From: Auricularia sp. M13
Lineage: Eukaryota; Basidiomycota; Agaricomycetes; Auriculariales; Auriculariaceae
Assembly (NCBI GenBank): GCA_037042915.1
Contig: CM073193.1
Span: forward strand, 124,001-188,000
Length of the DNA stretch: 64,000 nt
Direction of reading: 5' to 3'
Position numbers and translations under genes: made by a program. The notes under the pieces are model-generated. The model saw only the letters and a program-made list of their open reading frames with translations, had not been told where the DNA came from and made no database searches. Below are positions 57,504 through 64,000 of the stretch, piece after piece. The stretch's first letter is position 1. Every line of letters begins with the position of its first letter.

Positions 57504-59031
57504 GGGCGGAATCGTGTGGAAAAAGACACGCGGCAAAGCAGCCGCTCTGTTCCGGCGAGCTGAGGCCGAATCGGAATATCCGGCAATCTCGGTGTCATCG
57601 ACAGGGGGAGCAGAACTGCACTCTGTTCAAGTTCAGGATAGGCGAGTCAGGCTAGGAATGACGCATTGACCGATCGTAGATGCTGAGACTTGCCACTCGC
57701 CGGCACCATAGGCGCCCGTGCGGACGCCTACAACGTCGGGGACAGCATTTCCCTTCAAGTTCTCATCGAATACCATGATTTCGTTGTTGTTTCACGATGT
57801 TTGTTTGTCGACGATCCACCGCGTGAGGGAATCCGCGTCCAGGATTGGCTAATGACAGCTGACGCCATTCCGCGCCATCACGCGCCATCGCCAGTCCGAC
57901 GATGGTTCCTGGGCGGCTTGCAAACCAATACCATTCTCTGACGTTGCCTAAGAATGGGAATTGTGTGCAGGCGGACTGGGAAGCTGTTAAGCTTTTTCCA
58001 GTCGTGCGACGAGCGAATGCATGGCTTCGATTCAGGGTGCCGCCGGTTGGAGATATGAACCTAAAGTCCTCTTAAAACTGGCATAATTTACTGTAAATGT
58101 GTTACCGGATGTCCATATGCGACTCATTTTGGATATCCTTTCGATGTGCGCGCAGCGAAATGCGCACGATTCTGTGTGATGACTGATTAGCGGGACATAT
58201 AGTGCATCTCCTCGCGTCTGCTTAAGGATGCGAGAGTGTGAACTGCGTATATGACAGAGAAGCACCCCGTGGGTCCATATTTAGAGCAGCAACATGATCG
58301 CAAGCCCAGCGACCACTTACTTAGTCAAGCCAGTGAAGATGGCACTGGGCAAGGCTGGTGCACGAGCTCATGATAAATGAAGTAGCCGGCGCCGCGGCTG
58401 AGCTACATCATCACGAGCTGCCACGCGAACGGTGGCACACACGAGCGTTGGAACGAGCTTGCGGGGCTGCTGGAGTAGCGAGTCGCATCCGTGTGCGATG
58501 CAGCGATGGAGGTATGTTCGGCGCGCGCGGGTCCGCGAGCACATATAGCAGCAAGCCACACGGTGCCACCATCGAGGCTCGCGAAAAGCATATTGCGTAA
58601 CGGTGAGGTGTGCTGGCCCGGAGATTGGGACGTGGCGAACCAGAGACATGCACTTTGAAATTGTGCAGCTTTCAAAAGCACACGGTAAATCTCGAAATGA
58701 ACCTTGAGCCAGAGTCCGACACCAGTAGTAAAAGCCCAATGCATATGGTGACAGGGATGTAGTCGACACTGCGTCAATAGACTCGAAAATAGACTAAGCA
58801 CTTCTCGTCAACTATGCCGTTGTGTTGAGCATTCGTACTTGTCCTGGCGCATTGATTAGGCACGCACAGTGCTAATTATCGCAATGGCGGTGTGGGCAGG
58901 AGCTGGTTGATAATAAAGAATCTTTTGGAGAATCGTTGAATCGAGGGTGCGCGTCGTATTGCGGCATGGAAGGAGGACAAGAGGCGCGCGGCTTTTCGCG
59001 CTCCGATATCAGCCTCTGACTTCCCGCCACC
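57504..59031. other. 1.5-kb region without a supported gene
   Basis: It lies between the divergent starts at 57503 (-) and 59032 (+). Only short frames with no family pattern on either strand. No RNA gene or repeat recognised. Confidence 0.4.
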
Positions 59032-59916
59032 ATGTCCGACGACGAGCAGCCGCAGCCAATCGCTGGTCCCTCGAGCGTACTATACTGCAACGGTACGCTC
59101 TATTGCGCGGCAAGGATCGCGCTAGATCTATGCTGCAGTCTGCGGGTTTCCGCCCGAATATTGCGAATTCGGCTCGCACCTGACGAAATGCAAGACGTGG
59201 CTGCAAGACGCCTATCCAGAGCTCTACGACAAGTACTATTCTGAAGGTCAGAACTCCTTCTTTGAACAGGCTTCGCAAGTTTACCTCATTTATGTTGTGC
59301 AGAGGCGCTCGCAGCCAAGCTCGGAACGCTCTCTCTCGAAAAGCAGGCAAAGCTCGAGAAGGATGTTGCGAAAGCAGAGGCTAAAGCTGAAGCCAAAGCG
59401 GCCACAGAAGAGAAGAAACGCTCCGCCGCGAAGGTGTGTAAATTGGCTGTTCGACGAATACCCACTCACTTAGACCGCTACCGTCACGCTGGATAGGTCA
59501 TCATCAAACGCGTAGAGCGTCAGAAACGAAAATACGACACTCGAATCGGCGGCCTGGAGCAATTCGGTATGCTTATTCCCTTCCGTCTGTCCCACGCCTC
59601 TCTGATTTTGCGGTGCCAGGAGTCGACCTGAAGAAGGCCGCGAAAGCTCTCGCACAGCGATTCGCAACCAGCGCTTCGGTGTCCAAGAACCCACAAGGTC
59701 AGGACGAGATCGTGGTCGCCGGTGACGTGGCCGACGACGTCCTTGAAATTATCGAGGAAGCCTCCGAAGGTGCGTTCGAGGTGCAATCCTTTACTGGGTC
59801 TCACTCAGATGTATTCGATAGGTGGGGGTGGAAAGTTTGGCGCGCTTTTCAAAGGCGTGCCTGAGGATGCCTGCGAGATCGTGGAAGACAAGAAGAAGAA
59901 ATCGGCAGCTGATTGA
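59032..59916 (+). CDS. TMA22: Translation machinery-associated protein 22 (DENR homologue)
   Basis: With Tma20 (MCT-1) it removes deacylated tRNA and mRNA from the 40S subunit after termination and affects re-initiation. Six exons (59032-59092, 59139-59246, 59303-59433, 59497-59566, 59620-59769, 59822-59916) with 46-63 bp introns give 204 residues, the family length. The N-terminus has the zinc-binding YCNVCGFPPEYCEFG block. The middle is a Lys/Ala/Glu-rich helix (KLEKDVAKAEAKAEAKAA). The C-terminal SUI1 domain is VIIKRVERQKRKYDTRIGGL, then FGVDLKKAAKALAQRFATSA, with EIVVAGDVADDVLEII. The last intron uses the GTGCGT donor at 59770, which restores GGGGKFGALFKGVPEDACE. Convergent with the next gene. 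Confidence 0.93.
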
Positions 59917-60369
59917 ACATTGCAGTGTTTCTTTTGAGCTGGCCCCTCTGTCCTCGTCGTGGCAATATAACTCGAGCATGATATGCTCCTGGATCGTCGA
60001 TTTGGTCATCATTCACGGCGTCAGGCGTTGAATCTGGGCTTTTCGCACTGTCGGTCGACATTGTACTGGTCCTGATGCGCCGTCACACTTCCACCATGGT
60101 GGTCTATTCGCATCCGCTCAGCTCCTTCGTCTGCGGATGGGCTCAGATTGGGGACTTTCGCGCATGCTTCGCGTTGCAGCATTCGAGAAGTACTGTAACA
60201 TCGCAGCTCTGAGATGTGTAAGATTGTCACGGTCTTCCCTCGAGCCTAACCTCAGCTGCGACAGGGGTTGCCGAGCGGGGCAGAGCAGACGAAATTCCCA
60301 AGAATGAACGAGAATTAGAGCAGCAGTCCGGTCACTATCAGAAGTAGGGAAAGAAAGGATAAAGACAGG
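59917..60369. other. Intergenic region between convergent TMA22 and TRIP4-type genes
   Basis: About 450 bp holding both 3' flanks. No gene seen. Confidence 0.5.
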
Positions 60370-61374
60370 TCAAGTCGAGACGGCGGTCGCAATGGTCGCA
60401 GCCTCGTTCGCCCCGTCCCCGCGGCCAGCACCAGCGCCTTTCCGCTTCCGCCGTCGTCCGGCGCCGGGATTCGCAGCAGACGATGGCACGGGCGGCTGGA
60501 CGACCTGGAGCGGCACATACACCGCGTTGTCCGCGCCAGGTCGTCTGTCCTCCCACGGACGGGCGCCGTCTAGTTTACGCGCGTACGGCGGCTCGCTCGG
60601 CGGCGGCGGGACGCGCGGCGGGCCATCGTCAATATCGATGTCGTTCTCCTTATCCCCGTGCGACTGTGCTGGGCTGTGCGCGGCAGCAGCAGGGTTGGTG
60701 GTGTAGGACGAGAGCGTGACTTTGCCCTTGCCCTTGCCTTTGCCTTTCCCCCCGCCGCCGCCGATCGACAGCACCTTGTGCGTTTGCGGTTGCTGAACAA
60801 TTGTTGGAGGCGGTGGGGGCGGTAATGGAGCAGTATTAGGTCCATGGCCGGGCAGGGTGGGAAACGCGCCGGCCCGCGCACGCGCCTCCTCGCGCGCGCG
60901 TTCGGCCGCACGCTCCTCGGCGCGTATTTGCGCGTCCAGCTCGTCCTGCACGCGCGCGGCCATCTGCAAGCGCAGCGCCGGCGTCGCGAGCAGCGGCGTC
61001 GCGCAGGACGGGCACGCCGCGCTGGGCGGGTTGCGCACGCAGAGCACCAGGCCGCACGTAAAGCAGAGCGGCGTGTACGGCGAGAGCGGGTGAGAGCGCG
61101 CTGCAATGAACTATTATCAGTATCAATTTTAAGCTATTTGGCTGTGGGAATGCGCACCAAGGCAGAAGCAGCCGCCCTTGGGGTCCTTGGACACTGGCGT
61201 GCGCAGGCCGGCGAGGAGCGTCTCGAGCGCGCGCACGGCTTTGCTCTTCGGCGCGGGCGACGGCGACGGCGAAGGCGAGGCCGACGGTTTCGGGCTCGCT
61301 TTGGGCGTTATGGGCCGCGAGGGCGCGAGCCGATCGGACGGCAGCGTCGACTTGGCCCAGGCAGTCTGGCGCAT
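60370..61374 (-). CDS. TRIP4/ASC-1-type C2HC5 zinc-finger protein
   Basis: Two exons (61374-61158 and 61100-60370, intron 57 bp) give 315 residues. The zinc finger spans the junction: GCFCLGARSHPLSPYTPLCF, then TCGLVLC, NPPSAACPSCATPLL. It is the zf-C2HC5 domain that defines TRIP4 (ASC-1), part of the ASC-1 complex in animals and of the ribosome-quality-control trigger complex (Rqt4) in yeast, which splits collided ribosomes. Before the finger is a Ser/Pro-rich segment (KASPKPSASPSPSPSP). After it come a charged helix (DELDAQIRAEERAAERAREE), Pro-rich and Gly/Lys tracts, and a basic RRRKRKGAGAG tail. The start at MRQTAWAKST is the first ATG in frame after a reasonable leader. Shorter than animal TRIP4 and lacking an evident ASCH domain, which fits fungal members. 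Confidence 0.8.
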
Positions 61375-64000
61375 GGTGAATTGAGTCGAAGCAAGCGTTA
61401 CACCGGCCGCTTCCGACCGAAACGTCTCTTGCCTTCCTACCACGATCTTCCAAACCCTGTATGGGCCTTTGCTTCGCAGGAACCCTGAATCCCGTGCTGT
61501 ACATGCAGCAATGCCTCCCAGCGCCGCCACTGAACAATTCTTGTTTGTCCATGCGATTGAAACTATTTTTTTTTCGTGTCTCTCTGGTCTATGGACATTC
61601 TGTGCGATGTGCTCTGGCTCCTGGCTTTCGACGTACTGAATGCTTCCTCGGTTTGCTTGCTGTTTCATGGTGGTGAAATGGATGATTCAGGCTCTCATTC
61701 CGCGTGTGCATTTTCTCCCGCGAGTCGCCAATCATGGGACGGCGATGCGATGCTCGGACTGTCTTCCGGTGTATCCTTTTCGGCCCTCCTAGCACGATAC
61801 CTCAGCGGCTTGCCAACAACTTTACTCCCATCAGACCTCTCTGTGGCCTCGTAACCCGATCGTACCGGCAATTCGAGAGCGTTCTGCTTTTGCAGTGAAT
61901 TATGATCACGGCACCTCCTCCATCCGCCGCCTGCTCTTGCTGCTGCAAGAGTTCGAGTCCGATCTCGCCGTCGCCAAGCTCACGAAGATAGCGCCGCAGG
62001 AGACGCGGGGAAAGCGAAGTGATGTAGTACGTTATGTGCTTTCGCGGCTTCACACCGGTTGGAGAGCCAACGCGACCCTGCGATGGCCATGGTGGTAAAG
62101 GCTCCGCGAAGCAATGTGCGCATCTCGCTCCTCTGCCAAATCTGAAAGATGACATGCAAGTGTAGTGCTAACGGCCGACTGCTCTTCCTATTCACCATCC
62201 TTCTCCTCGCCTTCGTCCTCCGGAGGGCCCAATGACACTTGCTCTGATATTTGTACTCTTCGCTGATGACGAACCTTCGAACCCACAGAGCGATCGCGCA
62301 ATGCGGCAGGATAGTTTCTGCACCTTCTGGGCAGCATTCCGTCCTGTTCGATGCTCCTGTTGGGTCCTGGCTGGCCAGCATTCTGCGCTCCGCGGCACTG
62401 CCAATCCGCCGATCACGATCCTTGGCCGCTCAACAGGTTAAGGGCACTTCGACTTGAGCGCGCTGATGAATCAGCATGCATCCTGCGCAGACAATGCACC
62501 CGAACGATGCGTGATGCAGGCGAAGCGGCGCCGGGAACTGGTTTAGCGTCTGCTAGCCTGGTTCTGACGGTGACCTACGAGTCCCCCGGGACACCTCTGT
62601 CCCGCCTTCGTGCCTCGTGGCTACCGCGCGGTTTGTCACTGCAGTTACGCATCCGACACAGGCTCTGATGCACCTTTACAGTAAGCCTTCGGCACACGCT
62701 CCACTCAGACTTGTTACTATCGGCAGTAATGATATCGAGATGACGGCCACCCCGGACCGGCATAATCTTCTCAGCGCCTGCACGAATTTCGGATGTCCTG
62801 CGCGCAAGGGCTGCGTGTACCCGCCTGAAAGGGTGACGCGGTCCTCTTTGCATTGCGGGATTGGCGGCTGCGATTCGCGATGACGCCAATCCGAGCCAAC
62901 TAAATCTATTGCGAGCACACAAAAGCGTCGCAACAGGCAAGTCCCCGAGTTCCCAATTCGACTCTTCGCTGAATAGATTCACACTGCGGCTGTATCAATG
63001 AGTTGCGCAGTCTTCTGGATGCCGCGCGCTTTCAATAAAGACCGTACGCGCTGCCCGATATGGTCCCTAGCCTCCAAGCTACCAGGACAATTTCTTGAAA
63101 CGGAGCGCGTGGTCGTACCAATGCATCATAGTATCATGCTTGGCGGTCTTCTACGCTCTCGACGTTGGCTGCTACTACACGCTGAATCTTGCGCGGGTTC
63201 CAAGTACAGTCCCTGGTCTCCGACTCCCCAGCACGACACTCTTACCGGAGCAGAACGCGGAGTCCCACCGTCAGTTCCATTTTCGTCGGCTTGCGCGCAG
63301 CTGCAGGGCGCCAAGGAACGTCGCGGCCGGCCCGCCGCGTTAAACTTGCACCTTGCCACCGCAGCCGTAAACCTCATGACTGTCCGATTCGTCTTCCTGA
63401 ACTGACTTCATCGTAGTGATCTCTATTGGCCGCGAGTCCCAAGCTCCTGGTAGTGTATACAGATCCACATTACATTGGAGCGTGCTAATACTATCCGGTC
63501 TTCAGGCACGAGGAACGCGCGCGGCGCGCGAGGCCGCTGACGGTGTCTTCGCCCGATGTAGCAAGCTGCCTTGCGCATTTGGTAATTTGAGATACCGGCG
63601 ATCATGGTACACTCGGCAATGGATGAATCCAATCTCATTTCGGATGATAACGGCCTGCTGGTTCGTCTGCGGGCGTACGGCAGTATTAAACGTTCGATAT
63701 TGGCCGCCATTTTGGTGGTGATTAAGAGGGAGTTGAGTGCTTCATTACTAGAAGTGCTAGCTGACGTGTTTCAGACCATATAGCGGTTGATGTTTGCTAG
63801 GAGCGCAGGCGCTACGCTGGGTCTCCAGTCATCGTGCTGTAGGTAGCGTACCGTTCTACTCCGCAATACGGGAGAAGCTGACTGAAGCGTGCGGTAGCAC
63901 TCCAAACTTTGCGCCGAGGAGACAGCTGCATTCAAGCATGCGGGCGTCTATGGTGGGCAGCAATTGCAAACCAGTGGCAGATCAAACAACCGCGCTCGTG
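61375..64000. other. 2.6-kb terminal region without a recognised gene
   Basis: The first few hundred bases are the promoter side of the TRIP4-type gene. Beyond that are only short frames. A helical stretch at about 61895-62020 (+; SSIRRLLLLLQEFESDLAVA) might be an exon or relic of the N-terminal domain of an NLR-type protein, and 62575-62982 (-) is a 135-codon frame without family pattern. Neither is strong enough to call. Confidence 0.35.

Noticed and set aside
58358-58600. 80-codon plus-strand frame in the region before TMA22
   Set aside because: Short, no family pattern, and the opposite strand has equally long frames.

Overview
The window looks like nuclear DNA of a filamentous basidiomycete, most likely an Agaricomycete. 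It is GC-rich, its host genes carry many 46-70 bp GT-AG introns, and its gene families are typical of mushrooms: tandem F-box/LRR-like proteins, a G1 (eqolisin) peptidase, a GH78 rhamnosidase, a MYND-finger protein, a P-loop/TPR NLR-type receptor, and Ty1/copia and Ty3/gypsy elements. I cannot name the species.

Layout. 0-3.4 kb: a tandem F-box family (tail of one copy plus two full copies). 3.7-11 kb: a secreted G1 peptidase (+), then on the minus strand an F-box-like protein, a secreted alpha-L-rhamnosidase and a MYND protein. 13.4-16 kb: a convergent pair, a membrane-anchored cupredoxin-like protein (+) and an unknown multi-exon gene (-). 17.4-20.6 kb: a complete 1020-residue NLR-type protein (helical N-terminus, NTPase, TPRs). 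20.8-50.9 kb: a transposon-rich island around immune-type genes. It holds a BAHD acyltransferase relic, a Ty1/copia element whose 3' LTR carries a small DNA element, a gene with a fungal STAND-type helical domain and a ubiquitin-like segment, and a TPR relic related to the NLR that is split by stacked insertions.

The stack at 30.8-50.4 kb is the most striking structure. In the TPR relic, two LTR elements inserted 10 bp apart: a 1.5-kb non-autonomous element (target duplication GTTCT) and a Ty1/copia element (TAGCA). The copia element was hit by a 507-bp hAT-type MITE (8-bp duplication CATCAAAC) and by a second DNA element (GATCCAAC) that carries a near-perfect 335-bp inverted repeat. That second element was in turn hit by an 11.7-kb Ty3/gypsy element (CATGC) with almost identical LTRs and an extra 3' coding region. 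All target duplications are readable, so the order of events can be reconstructed.

51-61.4 kb returns to conserved housekeeping genes: AIP1 (WD40 actin regulator, with an unusual 1.3-kb intron), a Sulfotransfer_4-type P-loop protein with a C-terminal membrane anchor, TMA22 (DENR) and a TRIP4/ASC-1-type zinc-finger gene. The last two are convergent neighbours and both belong to ribosome recycling/rescue pathways. From 61.4 kb to the end I recognise no gene. Exon structures were worked out by hand from splice signals and reading-frame closure; they have not been checked against transcripts.
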